Assembly (NCBI RefSeq): GCF_013912065.1
Contig: NZ_JACESA010000010.1
Coordinates: 62,001-126,000, forward strand
Direction of reading: 5' to 3'
Origin: Brevundimonas sp.
Lineage (GTDB): Bacteria; Pseudomonadota; Alphaproteobacteria; Caulobacterales; Caulobacteraceae
Length of the DNA stretch: 64,000 nt
Shown: positions 16,603-25,938 of the stretch, piece by piece
Layout: the number at the start of each line of letters is the position of its first letter
How positions within the stretch are numbered: the first letter of the stretch is position 1
Translations under genes and position numbers: made by a program
The notes under the pieces: model-generated
Seen by the model: the letters and a program-made list of their open reading frames with translations, nothing else
Told to the model about the DNA's origin: nothing
Database searches by the model: none

Positions 16603-18587
16603 GTCGACCGGCTCCGTCGCGCGCCGACGCCGAGCCGCAGACGGCGGTCCAGCAGGGACAACAGGCCGCCCAGGGCCATGATCATCGGGCCCAGGAAGAT
16701 CAGCCGCGCCCCGGGGTTCCAGTACAGACGCACGACCCAGGCCGGGGCGTCCAGCGCTCCCGCCCGTTCGCCGATCACCACATAGACGTCGTCCAGCCCC
16801 CGGAAATCGAGCCCGACCTCGGTGGTGGTCTGGCCGCCGGCGGGGAAGAAGCGGCGCTCGGCCGTGACGGGTGTCGCCCGGCCCCGGCCGTCGGTCGCCC
16901 GCACAGTCAGTCGGCCCTGTTCGGCCAGATAGTTCGGCCCCTCGATCACGCGGACATCGTCCAGGGTCACGGTCCAGGGGCCGGCGGACAGGCTCTGGCC
17001 GATCGACAGGGCGCGCGCCGTCTCAGCCTTGGAGCCGGTCTCGACCACCGCCCCCAGGATGAAGACTCCAAGGCCAAGATGGGCCAGGCTCATGCCCCAG
17101 GCGCCGAGCGGCAGGCCCTTCAGGCGGCGCAGGGTCTCGGGACCGGAGACGCGGAACAGCCGCGCCCTTTCGGCGACCTCGGCCAGGGCGCCGAGGATCA
17201 GCCAGGCGCCGAGACCGATCCCGGCGGCGGCCAGGGCCTTACGGGGTTCCCACAACGCATAGGCCAGTAGGGCGAAGGCGACGGAGAGACCCGCCGCGAC
17301 CGCCAGCCGCTGCATCGCCCCGGTCAGGTCGCCGCGCTTCCACGCCAGCAGCGGCCCGGCGGGCAGAATGAGGAAGGCGACCGTCATCAGCGGTACGAAG
17401 GTGGCGGCGAAATAGGGAGGGCCGACCGAGATGGTCGCGCCGGAGACAGCCTCGAGGATCAGGGGATAGAGGGTGCCCAAGAGGACCGTGGCGGCGGCGG
17501 CCGTCAGGAACAGGTTGTTCAGAACAAGGGCGCCCTCGCGGCTGACGGGGGCGAACAGGCCGCCGCCCTTCAGCTGGGGCGCGCGCCAGGCGAACAGGGC
17601 GAAGGCGGCGCCGGCGGTGATCCCGAGGATGGCCAGCAGCATCAGGCCCCGCTGCGGATCGACGGCGAAGGCGTGGACGCTGGTCAGGACGCCCGACCGC
17701 ACCAGGAAGGCGCCCAGCATCGAGAAGGTGAAGGCCAGCAGGGCCAGAAAGACGGTCCAGCCCGCCAGGGCCCCGCGCCGCTCGGTGACGACGGCGCTGT
17801 GCAACAGGGCGGCGCCGGCCAGCCAGGGCATAAAGGAGGCGTTCTCGACCGGATCCCAGAACCACCAGCCGCCCCAGCCCAGTTCGTAATAGGCCCAGAA
17901 GGAGCCCAGGGTGATGCCGACCGTCAGCAGGGCCCAGCTGGCCAGGGCCCAGGGCCGGACCCAGCGCCCCCAGGCGGGCCAGAAGGCCGTCTGGGCCCGC
18001 CCCTCGATCAGGGCCGCGACGGCCAGGGAGAAACAGACCGAGAAGCCGACATAGCCGGCGTAGAGCAGCGGCGGATGCACGGCCAGGGCCGGGTCCTGCA
18101 GCAGGGGGTTCAGCGACGCTCCCTGCAAGGGCGCGGGGTCCAGACGCGTAAAGGGGCTGGAGGTGAAGACGGCGAAGGCCAGGAACAGCGCCCCCAGCGC
18201 CCCCTGCACCGCCACGGCCGAGGCCTTCAATCCGAACGGCAGGCCGCGCGCCCGAGCCAAGGCGCCGCCGAAAACGGTCAGGACCAGGCACCACAGCAGC
18301 AGCGAACCCTCGTGACTGCCCCAGGCGCCGGCGACCTTGTACAACATCGGCTTGTCGGTGTGGCTGTTGGCCGCGACATTGGAGACCGAGAAGTCGGAGA
18401 CGACGAAGGCGTGGATCAGGGCCGCGAAACTCAGCGCTACAGCGCCTGCCGCCGCCAGGGCCGCGCCCTGGGCTGCGCCCGCCAGAACCGGACTGCGGCG
18501 CGCGCGCCCGGCTGCGGACAGGCCGGTCTGGAGGATCGACAGGGCCAGGGCCAGGGCCAGGGCGAAGGCCCCGAGTTCCGCGATCAT
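16599..18587 (-). CDS. ccmF: Haem lyase subunit CcmF
   Basis: 662 residues with about 15 membrane helices. The family hallmark, the tryptophan-rich WWD-type loop, is present as LGWGGWWFWDPVEN near residue 235, and SHEGSLLLW near residue 90. CcmF takes haem from holo-CcmE and joins it to apocytochrome c in the periplasm with CcmH and CcmI. It begins with an ATGA overlap on ccmE and ends with an ATGA overlap on ccmH, so the three genes are translationally coupled. Confidence 0.95.
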   Translation of the reverse strand: MIAELGAFALALALALSILQTGLSAAGRARRSPVLAGAAQGAALAAAGAVALSFAALIHAFVVSDFSVSNVAANSHTDKPMLYKVAGAWGSHEGSLLLWCLVLTVFGGALARARGLPFGLKASAVAVQGALGALFLAFAVFTSSPFTRLDPAPLQGASLNPLLQDPALAVHPPLLYAGYVGFSVCFSLAVAALIEGRAQTAFWPAWGRWVRPWALASWALLTVGITLGSFWAYYELGWGGWWFWDPVENASFMPWLAGAALLHSAVVTERRGALAGWTVFLALLAFTFSMLGAFLVRSGVLTSVHAFAVDPQRGLMLLAILGITAGAAFALFAWRAPQLKGGGLFAPVSREGALVLNNLFLTAAAATVLLGTLYPLILEAVSGATISVGPPYFAATFVPLMTVAFLILPAGPLLAWKRGDLTGAMQRLAVAAGLSVAFALLAYALWEPRKALAAAGIGLGAWLILGALAEVAERARLFRVSGPETLRRLKGLPLGAWGMSLAHLGLGVFILGAVVETGSKAETARALSIGQSLSAGPWTVTLDDVRVIEGPNYLAEQGRLTVRATDGRGRATPVTAERRFFPAGGQTTTEVGLDFRGLDDVYVVIGERAGALDAPAWVVRLYWNPGARLIFLGPMIMALGGLLSLLDRRLRLGVGARRSRST

Positions 18588-19123
18588 AGATGTTCCGTAG
18601 CGCTACCGGCCTGCGGCCTGCTTGAGCGCATGTCTTGCGCGCTACCGGCCTGCGGCCTGCTTGAGCGCTCCGCCTCCGGCCGCCACTCGCCCTTGGCCTT
18701 GATCCGGTCGGCGACCTCGCGGGGCATGTAGTTCTCGTCGTGCTTGGCCAGGACCTGGCTGGCGTGGAAGACGCGGTCAGGGCCGAAGGCCCCCTGGGCC
18801 ACGATGCCCTGGCCTTCGCGGAACAGGTCGGGCAGGTCGCCGTGATAGACGACGCGGGTCGTGGCGGCGTTGTCGGTGACGGTGAAGGCCACCACGCCGT
18901 CGCCGGTCTTTTCCACGCTGCCGGTCTCGACCAGGCCGCCCAGACGGATGTTGCGGCCCTGGGGCGCCTTGTCGGCGGTCGCCTCGGACGGGGAATAGAA
19001 GAAGGTCACGCTGTCCTGCATGGCCCACAGCGACAGGCCGACCGCGAGGGCCAGGATCGGGGCCACGGCCGCGACGACCCACAGGCGACGGCGCGCCTTT
19101 GGCGATTTGGGCAGCCAACTCAT
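18584..19123 (-). CDS. ccmE: Haem chaperone CcmE with a duplicated C-terminal tail
   Basis: 179 residues from the ATG at 19123. After a membrane anchor (LWVVAAVAPILALAVGLSLWA), the OB-fold domain ends with the haem-binding motif LAKHDENYMP, whose His bonds covalently to haem and whose Tyr acts as ligand. CcmE passes haem to CcmF. The C-terminus is odd: after KAKGEWRPEAE it continues with two copies of RSSRPQAGSA, encoded by a 30-bp direct repeat (18600-18629 and 18639-18668), 39 bp apart and in frame. The tail lies beyond the conserved fold and is probably dispensable. Confidence 0.94.
   Translation of the reverse strand: MSWLPKSPKARRRLWVVAAVAPILALAVGLSLWAMQDSVTFFYSPSEATADKAPQGRNIRLGGLVETGSVEKTGDGVVAFTVTDNAATTRVVYHGDLPDLFREGQGIVAQGAFGPDRVFHASQVLAKHDENYMPREVADRIKAKGEWRPEAERSSRPQAGSAQDMRSSRPQAGSATEHL
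18600..18668. repeat. In-frame 30-bp direct repeat at the end of ccmE
   Basis: The unit starting GCGCTACCGGCCTGCGGCC occurs at 18600-18629 and again at 18639-18668, with a 39-bp period equal to 13 codons. It adds a repeated RSSRPQAGSA to the CcmE tail. Confidence 0.85.
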
Positions 19124-19193
19124 GCGGCGGACGATCCGGGCTCGGAGGACAGACCGACCGCATATACCGGCGCCGCCCCGCCGGACCAACGCG

Positions 19194-20009
19194 TCATTGC
19201 GTCCCCGCCGGCAACCGCCGCTCCAGGTCGATCCGGCGCGGGTCGGTCGGGTCCAGGGCGGCGATCAGCGGCGTCCACATGGCCCGGGCCGTCGTCGCGT
19301 CGCCCCGGCGCAGCGCCGCCTCGCCCAGGAAGAAACGGGCGCCCAGCTGGTCGGGATCATGTTTCACCGCCTCGCGGAAGGCGGCCTCGGCGTCGCCGCC
19401 GATCTGGCCGTCATTGGCCCGCACCAGGCTCTCGCCCAGCCGCGCCCAGGCCTGGGCGTCGGTCGGATCCAGTTCGATCAGGCGGCGGAAGGCCGAGGCG
19501 GCGCCAAGAGGATCGTCGGCGGCGAACCGGGCGGCGCCCAGCATGGCGAGGGCCTGACGGTCGCCGGGCCGCTGTTCCACCACCCGCGCGGTGACGGCCG
19601 CCAGCTGGGCCGGCTCCAGCGTGTCCAGACGGTTCGCCCAGTCGTCGACGCGCCGCTCATAGGCCTGGTCCGGCAGGCCGGGCGAGCCGGTCAGGACATA
19701 GAGAACAAGGGCGCCCGCAGCCGTCGCCGCGATGCCGCTCAGCACCCAGAGCCGATCATGGTGTCCGACGACCGGCGCCGCCGCGACCCGGCCCGCCAGC
19801 AGTCGCCGTCCCGCCTCGGCCCGCGCGGCGACGTGGGCGGCCTCGTCCAGCAGGCCGCGCGTTTTCAGCCGGTCCAGTTCGTCCAGTTCGCGCCCGCCGA
19901 CATCCGCCTCGACGCCCGCCCTGGGATCGGCGCCGCGTCGCGCCCCGGCCAGCACCAGCAGGGCGGCCATCGCCGCCGCCAGGCCGGTCATTATCCAGAA
20001 GGCGATCAT
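19194..20009 (-). CDS. ccmI: Cytochrome c maturation protein CcmI
   Basis: 271 residues. Two membrane helices (about 3-22 and 87-107) bracket a cytoplasmic loop with leucine-rich, charged helices (LDELDRLKTRGLLDEAAHVAARAEAGRR). The periplasmic C-terminal part has TPR-like repeats (AMLGAARFAADDPLGAASAFRRL and AEAAFREAVKHDPDQLGARFFLGEAALRRGD), which in this family present apocytochrome c to CcmF-CcmH. It is followed after 70 bp by ccmE and preceded by an unrecognised gene 17 bp upstream. Confidence 0.9.
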   Translation of the reverse strand: MIAFWIMTGLAAAMAALLVLAGARRGADPRAGVEADVGGRELDELDRLKTRGLLDEAAHVAARAEAGRRLLAGRVAAAPVVGHHDRLWVLSGIAATAAGALVLYVLTGSPGLPDQAYERRVDDWANRLDTLEPAQLAAVTARVVEQRPGDRQALAMLGAARFAADDPLGAASAFRRLIELDPTDAQAWARLGESLVRANDGQIGGDAEAAFREAVKHDPDQLGARFFLGEAALRRGDATTARAMWTPLIAALDPTDPRRIDLERRLPAGTQ

Positions 20010-20026
20010 CCTCGCCGTCTATCGCA

Positions 20027-21445
20027 TCAGGCGGCGGCGGGCGAGGCCCCCGTGACGCCGGATCCCGTAAAGCCGTCGCCTTTGGGATACATGGCGCGGG
20101 CGGCCTCGGCGGCGGCGGCGCGACGGCGTACGGCCCGGGCCGCCTCAAGCGCCTCGATCAGGGTCAGGAAGCGCGCCGCCGTCCCCACCAGACGCAGGGC
20201 CGTATCCGAATCGGCGACATCGCCGTCGGCGATACTGTCCAGAGCCTCGTTGGCCCAGGTCGACAGATAGTCGGTCAGTTCCGTCTTCAGCGCCATGCGA
20301 TCCGCCTCGCACCCGAAGGTGACGGCCGCGCCGCGCAGCCCCGCGACCGCCGACAGCAGGGCGGCGGCCGCCTCGATCGGCTCGCCCTTGGCCGGCGCCT
20401 CCAGCCAGGGGCAAAGGCGCGTCATGCGGCCCGCCAGCACCTGGCGTTTCATCGGCAGGGCGGCGTGAACCGCGGCCGAGGTCGATTTCATCAGGCCCGA
20501 CAACTGTCCGGCGACCTCGACCCGCGCCATCCGCGCGGCCTTGCCCCAGGGCGAGTCCGGCCGCACCTGAAGACACATGTCCATTTCCGCCAGTACGCCG
20601 GCGCACCAGGCCGCGTCCTCGACCACCGGCGTCATGTCAGCCCCATCCCGCGGCGACAGGCCGGCGGCGATGCGCCGGACGCGCGTCTGGACCGAGGCGA
20701 GCAGGCGTTCGACGAAGACCCCCATTTCGGAATGACTGAGGATGGACTCGGCGTCGGCCAGGCGGCTGGTCCGCGTCACGACCCGCAGCATCCGCTCGGC
20801 GTCGGCGACATGGGCGAAGAGAATGTCGATCATCCGCCGCCCGCCGTCCGGCGAAATCGCCAGACAGTCCTGGATCAGCAGCCGCAGTCCCGCCGCCTGG
20901 TTGTCGTCGGGCCGTTCCAGCCAGACCGGCAGGCGCGGCACGGCGGTCCGCGCCAGGGCGACCAGGTCGAAACAGCCGGCCAGTTCCGCCGGAGTGGCGG
21001 CCGGGGCGCCCCGCGCCTGATCGACGGACGCGGGACGGGGCCAGACGTCTTCCGGACGGTCCCGCAACACCGCCGCGGCGCGCGCGCACAGACGGTCGGC
21101 CGCCAGGGTCCATTCGCCGTCGACGGAAACCGCTCCGTCCAGCAATGCCAGAAAAGCCTCCTCCCCCGCCCTCGCCTCGCGCCAGACCCTTGTCAGGACG
21201 GCGTGGGGGAATACCAGGGCCGGGATGCCGTCGGTGCGAGCCTGGAACAACGGCACAAGAGGACCGAAGGCCATGTCGCGCCGGGCGCGGTCGCGAACCT
21301 CCTCGGCCACCAGCGACGCCAGTTCCGCCGCCTTGCCTCCCCCCAGCGCCGGCGCGGCGACGCCCAGCTGCGCCAGGACGGCGTCCGGCGCGGCCTGGAC
21401 GACCGCTTGCAGGGCCGCGCGATGGGCTGCGGACAGCGAGGACAA
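20027..21445 (-). CDS. Unrecognised helical protein at the head of the ccm operon
   Basis: About 472 residues if it starts at the TTG at 21445, which follows GGGAG at a suitable distance; no ATG fits the N-terminus. It appears soluble and almost wholly helical, without signal peptide or membrane segment. Visible features are a charged segment (LVAEEVRDRARRDMAFG), RPDDNQAAGLRLLIQDCL, DGGRRMIDILFAHVADAERMLRVVTRTSR and an Arg/Ala-rich coil near the C-terminus. I see no catalytic motif and cannot name a family. Same strand and 17 bp from ccmI suggests co-transcription with cytochrome maturation genes. Confidence 0.6.
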   Translation of the reverse strand: MSSLSAAHRAALQAVVQAAPDAVLAQLGVAAPALGGGKAAELASLVAEEVRDRARRDMAFGPLVPLFQARTDGIPALVFPHAVLTRVWREARAGEEAFLALLDGAVSVDGEWTLAADRLCARAAAVLRDRPEDVWPRPASVDQARGAPAATPAELAGCFDLVALARTAVPRLPVWLERPDDNQAAGLRLLIQDCLAISPDGGRRMIDILFAHVADAERMLRVVTRTSRLADAESILSHSEMGVFVERLLASVQTRVRRIAAGLSPRDGADMTPVVEDAAWCAGVLAEMDMCLQVRPDSPWGKAARMARVEVAGQLSGLMKSTSAAVHAALPMKRQVLAGRMTRLCPWLEAPAKGEPIEAAAALLSAVAGLRGAAVTFGCEADRMALKTELTDYLSTWANEALDSIADGDVADSDTALRLVGTAARFLTLIEALEAARAVRRRAAAAEAARAMYPKGDGFTGSGVTGASPAAA

Positions 21446-21616
21446 GAGACACTCCCGACGACGGGCGATGGAAGCGGCCAGAGTGCCGCGTTTTAGGTTA
21501 ACATCAGCTTCTCGAGATTTCCGACGCCGGCGCCCCCTTGAGCCGTGGACAAGGCACGCCATATTCCCGCCACGACGACGCCTGGCGCATCCGCGCCCCT
21601 GGGCTAGGGAGCGCCG

Positions 21617-22549
21617 ATGCCGGTTATCGAGATCGAAGGCCTGACCAAGACCTACAAGTCGGGGCTTCAGGCGTTGAAGCACGTCGACCTGACGATAGAA
21701 AAGGGCGAGATCTTCGCCCTGCTGGGACCGAACGGCGCCGGCAAGACAACCCTGATTTCCATTGTATGCGGCATCGTCAACGCCACGACGGGGACGGTGG
21801 TCGCCGACGGTCACGACATCAGGAAAGATTTCCGCGCCGCGCGGACCAAGATCGGTCTGGTGCCGCAGGAACTGACCACCGACGCCTTCGAGACCGTCCT
21901 GGCCACCGTCACCTTCAGTCGGGGCCTGTTCGGCAAGGCGCCGAACCCGGCCCTGATCGAGCAGATCCTGAAAGACCTGTCGCTGTGGGACAAGCGGGAC
22001 GCCAAGATCATGACCCTGTCGGGCGGTATGAAGCGCCGGGTGATGATCGCCAAGGCCCTGAGCCACGAGCCGGACATCCTGTTCCTGGACGAGCCGACGG
22101 CAGGCGTGGACGTCGAACTGCGCCGCGACATGTGGATCATGGTGCGAAAGCTGCGCGAGCGCGGCGTCACCATCATACTGACCACCCACTATATCGAGGA
22201 GGCCGAGGAGATGGCCGACCGGGTGGGGGTGATCCTGAAGGGCGAACTGATCCTGGTCGAGGAAAAGACCGCCCTGATGAAGAAGCTGGGCAAGAAGACC
22301 CTGACGCTGAACCTGGTCGAGCCCTTGACCGCACTGCCGGCCGACCTGTCCGAGTGGGACCTGACGCTGAGCCCCGACGGGGGCGAACTGGAATACAGCT
22401 TCGACGCCAACGCCGACGACACCGGCGTGCCCTCGCTGATCCGTCGGCTGGACCGGCTGGAGATCGGCTTCAAGGACCTGAACACCCGCCAGAGCTCGCT
22501 GGAAGACATCTTCGTCAGCCTGGTCCACCGCGATGGGGAAGCCGCCTGA
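21617..22549 (+). CDS. ABC transporter ATP-binding protein (YadG/DrrA-like)
   Basis: 310 residues. All nucleotide-binding motifs are intact: Walker [10 protein letters not shown] (about residue 38), Q-loop VPQEL, signature [15 protein letters not shown], Walker [13 protein letters not shown] and the H-loop [15 protein letters not shown]. The C-terminal extension of about 90 residues is typical of ABC-2 exporters. The ATG at 21617 follows AGGGAGCG. It overlaps the permease gene by one base (TGATG), so the two proteins form one transporter. The substrate cannot be told from sequence. Confidence 0.93.
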   Translation: MPVIEIEGLTKTYKSGLQALKHVDLTIEKGEIFALLGPNGAGKTTLISIVCGIVNATTGTVVADGHDIRKDFRAARTKIGLVPQELTTDAFETVLATVTFSRGLFGKAPNPALIEQILKDLSLWDKRDAKIMTLSGGMKRRVMIAKALSHEPDILFLDEPTAGVDVELRRDMWIMVRKLRERGVTIILTTHYIEEAEEMADRVGVILKGELILVEEKTALMKKLGKKTLTLNLVEPLTALPADLSEWDLTLSPDGGELEYSFDANADDTGVPSLIRRLDRLEIGFKDLNTRQSSLEDIFVSLVHRDGEAA

Positions 22550-23316
22550 TGAGTTTCAACGGATATGGCGTCTGGGCCATCTACAAGTTCGAGATGGCCC
22601 GGGCGCTGCGCACCGTCTGGCAGAGCATCGTCACGCCCGTCATCACCACCGCCCTGTATTTCGTCGTCTTCGGCGGCGCGATCGGCAGCCGGATGCAGGC
22701 GGTGGACGGGGTCGCCTATGGCGCCTTCATCGTGCCGGGCCTGATCATGCTGAGCCTGTTCACCCAGTCGATCTTCAACGCCTCCTTCGGCATCTATTTC
22801 CCCAAATTCACCGGCACCATCTACGAGATCCTGTCGGCGCCGGTGTCGGCGCTGGAGGTGGTGCTCGCCTATGTGGGGGCGGCGGCGACCAAGTCGGCGG
22901 TTCTGGGCCTGATCATCCTGGCCACGGCGGCCTTTTTCGTGCCGCTGCAGGTGCTGCACCCCGTGGCCATGCTGGCCATGCTGGTGCTGATCTCGGTGAC
23001 CTTCAGCCTGTTCGGCTTCATCATCGGCATCTGGGCCGGCAGTTTCGAACAGCTGAACTTCATCCCGATGCTGGTCGTGACGCCCCTGACCTTCCTGGGC
23101 GGTTCCTTCTATTCGATCGACATGCTGCCCGAGGGCTGGCGCACCGTGGCCCTGTTCAACCCGGTGGTCTATCTGATCTCGGGCTTCCGCTGGACCTTCT
23201 ACGGCCAGGGCGACGTCGCTATCGGCATCAGCGTGGCGGCGACGGTCGGTTTCTTCGCTGTTTGTCTCGCTGTGGTCATGTGGATGTTCAAGACAGGCTA
23301 TCGCCTCAAGACCTGA
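22549..23316 (+). CDS. ABC-2 type transporter permease (YadH-like)
   Basis: 255 residues starting at the ATG that shares its A with the ATPase stop codon. Six membrane helices are apparent, including [71 protein letters not shown] and the C-terminal [17 protein letters not shown]. The segment [18 protein letters not shown] is typical of ABC-2 permeases exporting drugs or polysaccharides. The pair with the upstream ATPase suggests an inner-membrane exporter. Confidence 0.93.
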   Translation: MSFNGYGVWAIYKFEMARALRTVWQSIVTPVITTALYFVVFGGAIGSRMQAVDGVAYGAFIVPGLIMLSLFTQSIFNASFGIYFPKFTGTIYEILSAPVSALEVVLAYVGAAATKSAVLGLIILATAAFFVPLQVLHPVAMLAMLVLISVTFSLFGFIIGIWAGSFEQLNFIPMLVVTPLTFLGGSFYSIDMLPEGWRTVALFNPVVYLISGFRWTFYGQGDVAIGISVAATVGFFAVCLAVVMWMFKTGYRLKT

Positions 23317-23357
23317 ACCGTCACGAAACCGGCCAGATCGCCAGCGATTAGAGTTGC

Positions 23358-24368
23358 ATGTCCGACGCCCCCAAGATTCCGTCCACCGAGCCGAACGCCC
23401 AGCCTGAAGGGGCGCCCGAGCCCTTTGCGCGCAAACAGGTGACCTGGGGCCGCATGCCGGCGACGACCTTCCACGTCGGCCCCGTGCCGGTCGCCCCCAA
23501 TCCGCTTGACCGGATTCCGAACCGGCCGCCGCTGAAGACGCCGCTGGGCCAAGGCCAGGGGCAGGGTCTCGGTCAGGGTCAAAACCCGCTCGAGGGCAGT
23601 CTCCAGCCCCGGCGATCGCCGCCCGCCCCGCGTCCCGGCGGCAGCATCCTCGGCGGCTCGCTGATCCCGCAGGCGCGGCCCGGCGCCGGGCCCCTGCCGA
23701 CCCCGCCCAAGCCCGCGCCGCAACCGGCGCCCGCCGCGACGGACCTGACGGTGCGTCCGCTGCCCGGCGCGGAGCCGACCCCGCCGGAACCGATCGTCGA
23801 ACGCTCGACGGCGCCGGTCGTCGAGACGCCCCAGGTTGAAGCGCCCCAGGTCCAAGCGCCATTGGTCGAGCCGGTCGCACCCAGCGTCGCCCGCGCCCCG
23901 GCCAAGCGTCCGTCGCGCCTGCCGCTCTATGTCGGGGCCGGCGTTCTGGCCGTCCTGGTCCTGGGCGGCGGCCTGTGGTTCGCCCTGCGTCCCAGCCCGA
24001 CGCCGGTCACGCCCTCCGCGCCTCCCACCGAGACGGTCACGCCCGCCGTGGCCGCGCCTGTCGTCGAAACGCCTCAGCCGGTTCCGGCGGTCGAACCCGA
24101 ACCCGTGGAAACGACGCCGGAAGCAGACGCGCCCGTCGCTCCGGCGCCAGACGCCGCGACGGCTCCGGCCCGCACGACGCCCGCGCCCCGGACGCAGACC
24201 CCGACGCAGAACCAGACGCAGGCGCCGGTCGTGGCGACGCCCCAGCCCGCGCCGCTGATCGTCGAGACCGCGCCTCTGGTCATCGTTCCGCCCGCTCCGA
24301 CCGCCGCACGTCCGGCCCAGACCGATCCCGACGCGCCGGTCGTGACCCGGCCGCAGCCGCTGGACTGA
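23358..24368 (+). CDS. Proline-rich single-span membrane protein
   Basis: 336 residues. A long, disordered N-terminal part rich in Pro, Gln and Gly (GQGQGQGLGQGQN) precedes a single membrane helix at about 190-210 (LPLYVGAGVLAVLVLGGGLWFAL). After it comes a 125-residue tail of Pro/Ala/Thr/Val repeats such as PVVETPQ, PAPVVETPQPVPAVEPEPVE and TPTQNQTQAPVVATPQ. Topology would put the basic N-terminal side in the cytoplasm and the tail in the periplasm. No enzymatic domain is visible; a TonB-like or cell-wall-spanning role is possible but unsupported. It follows the ABC exporter by 41 bp. Confidence 0.6.
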   Translation: MSDAPKIPSTEPNAQPEGAPEPFARKQVTWGRMPATTFHVGPVPVAPNPLDRIPNRPPLKTPLGQGQGQGLGQGQNPLEGSLQPRRSPPAPRPGGSILGGSLIPQARPGAGPLPTPPKPAPQPAPAATDLTVRPLPGAEPTPPEPIVERSTAPVVETPQVEAPQVQAPLVEPVAPSVARAPAKRPSRLPLYVGAGVLAVLVLGGGLWFALRPSPTPVTPSAPPTETVTPAVAAPVVETPQPVPAVEPEPVETTPEADAPVAPAPDAATAPARTTPAPRTQTPTQNQTQAPVVATPQPAPLIVETAPLVIVPPAPTAARPAQTDPDAPVVTRPQPLD

Positions 24369-24374
24369 GACCTC

Positions 24375-24541
24375 GTCCGTCTCTCCCCGCTTGCAGGGAG
24401 GGGGACCGCCGCGCCTCTTGCGCGGGGGTGGAGGGGCTCTGGAAGTCCCACGGACATCGGTGATGCGGTGAAGAACCCCTCCGTCACGACGCTGAAGAGG
24501 CGTCGCGCCACCTCCCCACGAAGTGGGGAGGAGACGGTGGC
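24375..24541. repeat. Imperfect palindromic GC-repeat element
   Basis: The gap after the proline-rich protein gene holds CTCTCCCCGCTTGCAGGGAGGGGG near the left end and CCACCTCCCCACGAAGTGGGGAGGAG at the right end, with weaker inverted matches between (GGTGGAGGGG against CCCCTCC). It resembles the GC-hairpin repeats at 13236-13689 and 51447-51470 and may serve as a bidirectional terminator between converging genes. Confidence 0.6.
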
Positions 24542-24543
24542 CG

Positions 24544-24921
24544 TCACGCCGTGCGGATGATCCCGTCGGCCGCCGTCACGGGCCAGGGCGTCAGCCGGGC
24601 GCCGGCGCAGGGGCCGCCGCGGCATTCGCCGGTCAGGGGTTCGAACACCGCCCCGTGCCAGCCGCACAGGATCAGGGCGCCGTCCGGCGTCAGATAGCGG
24701 TCCAGCTCGACCGCGATGGGAAATCCGGCGTGCGGGCAACGGTCGACCCAGCCGGCCACCGCCCCGGCCTTGCGCACCACGAAGCCGTGGAAGAAGGCCT
24801 CGCCGATCTGGAGCACGAAGCCGCGCGAGCCGGGATCGGCGATATCGGTCTCGGCGCACAGGGCGACGCCCGGCGGGGTCTTCCAGACCCGTTGGCGCTC
24901 GGTCGGCGCCGCTTCAGACAC
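24544..24921 (-). CDS. Rieske [2Fe-2S] ferredoxin-like protein
   Basis: 125 residues starting with GTG at 24921, eight bases inside the gpsA gene. The two cluster-binding motifs are intact: CPHAG (Cys and His ligands, about residue 62) and CGWHGAVF (about residue 86). The cluster loop between them is [11 protein letters not shown] to LILCGWHG. Small soluble Rieske proteins act as electron carriers for oxygenases or nitrite-reductase-like enzymes; no partner oxygenase is adjacent. Overlap with gpsA indicates co-translation. Confidence 0.88.
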   Translation of the reverse strand: MSEAAPTERQRVWKTPPGVALCAETDIADPGSRGFVLQIGEAFFHGFVVRKAGAVAGWVDRCPHAGFPIAVELDRYLTPDGALILCGWHGAVFEPLTGECRGGPCAGARLTPWPVTAADGIIRTA

Positions 24922-25912
24922 GCTCGGCCTTCAGCGGACGCGACAGCAGGCCGTCGATCAGGCCGTCGACGGTGATCTCTCCGGCCAGCAGGGCGGCTAT
25001 GCCCTCGGCGATGGGGGTTTCGACGCCCAGGCGGGCGGCTAGGGCGCGCACGGCTGGCGCGCTCTCATAGCCTTCGGCGACCGACCGTTTGCCCGCCAGG
25101 GCCTGTTCGATCGTCTGGCCCTGGCCCAGGGCGAGGCCCAGGCTCATGTTGCGCGACTGGGGGCTGGAACAGGTCAGGACCAGATCGCCCAGGCCGCACA
25201 GGCCCGCCACCGTCTCGGCCTGACCGCCCATGGCCACCGCAAGCCGGGTCATTTCCGCAAAGCCCCGGGTGATCAGGGCGGCATGGGCGCTGCGGCCCAG
25301 CTGACGTCCTTCGGAGACGCCGCAGGCGATGGCCAGGACGTTCTTCAACGCCCCGCCCGCCTCGGCCCCGACCAGATCGGTGGCCAGATAGGGGCGGAAG
25401 CCCGGCGCCGAGAGGGTGTTCAGCAGAGCCTGACCCAGGGCCGCGTCGGCGCAGGCCAGGGTGACGGCCGTCGGCAGGCCGCGGGCCACCTCGCCGGCGA
25501 AACTGGGGCCGGACAGAACGGCAGCCGGGGCGTTCGGCAGGGTCTCCGCCAGCACCTCGGTCATCAGTTTCATCGTGCCACGCTCGACGCCCTTGGAGCA
25601 CAGGACCACCGGAACCCCGGCGCGGTGATGGGGGGCGAAGGCCGTCAGGGTCGCCCGCATATGCTGGGCCGGAGGCACGGCCAGGATCAGGTCGCAATCG
25701 GCCAGGTCCGCCAGATCGGCGGTGAACTTCAGTTCCTCGGCCAGGGACACGCCCGGCAGGTACAGATCATTGGCCCGCGTCGTCGCCAGGGTCTCGACCA
25801 GCTGCGGCTCGCGCGCCTGCAAGGTCGTGTCCAGCCCCGCGCGGACGCAGACCTGGGCCAGGGCCGTGCCCCAGGCGCCGGCGCCGATGACCCCTGCGGT
25901 GCGGAATTCCAT
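24914..25912 (-). CDS. gpsA: NAD(P)-dependent glycerol-3-phosphate dehydrogenase
   Basis: 332 residues from the ATG at 25912, preceded by AGGAG. It reduces dihydroxyacetone phosphate to sn-glycerol 3-phosphate, the backbone for phospholipids. The Rossmann motif [13 protein letters not shown] opens the protein; [21 protein letters not shown], the catalytic-lysine segment [13 protein letters not shown] and [12 protein letters not shown] match the family. It follows tsaD by 26 bp on the same strand and overlaps the Rieske gene, so tsaD-gpsA-Rieske probably form an operon, a common alphaproteobacterial order. Confidence 0.95.
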   Translation of the reverse strand: MEFRTAGVIGAGAWGTALAQVCVRAGLDTTLQAREPQLVETLATTRANDLYLPGVSLAEELKFTADLADLADCDLILAVPPAQHMRATLTAFAPHHRAGVPVVLCSKGVERGTMKLMTEVLAETLPNAPAAVLSGPSFAGEVARGLPTAVTLACADAALGQALLNTLSAPGFRPYLATDLVGAEAGGALKNVLAIACGVSEGRQLGRSAHAALITRGFAEMTRLAVAMGGQAETVAGLCGLGDLVLTCSSPQSRNMSLGLALGQGQTIEQALAGKRSVAEGYESAPAVRALAARLGVETPIAEGIAALLAGEITVDGLIDGLLSRPLKAERV

Positions 25913-25938
25913 AGGCTCTCCTGAGGCTCTGTTCAGAT

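Noticed and set aside
21446-22528. Long open frame on the minus strand through the ABC transporter ATPase gene
   Set aside because: It is the antisense of a clear ATPase gene and its composition (Gln, His, Gly, Asp-rich) is typical of shadow frames in GC-rich DNA.
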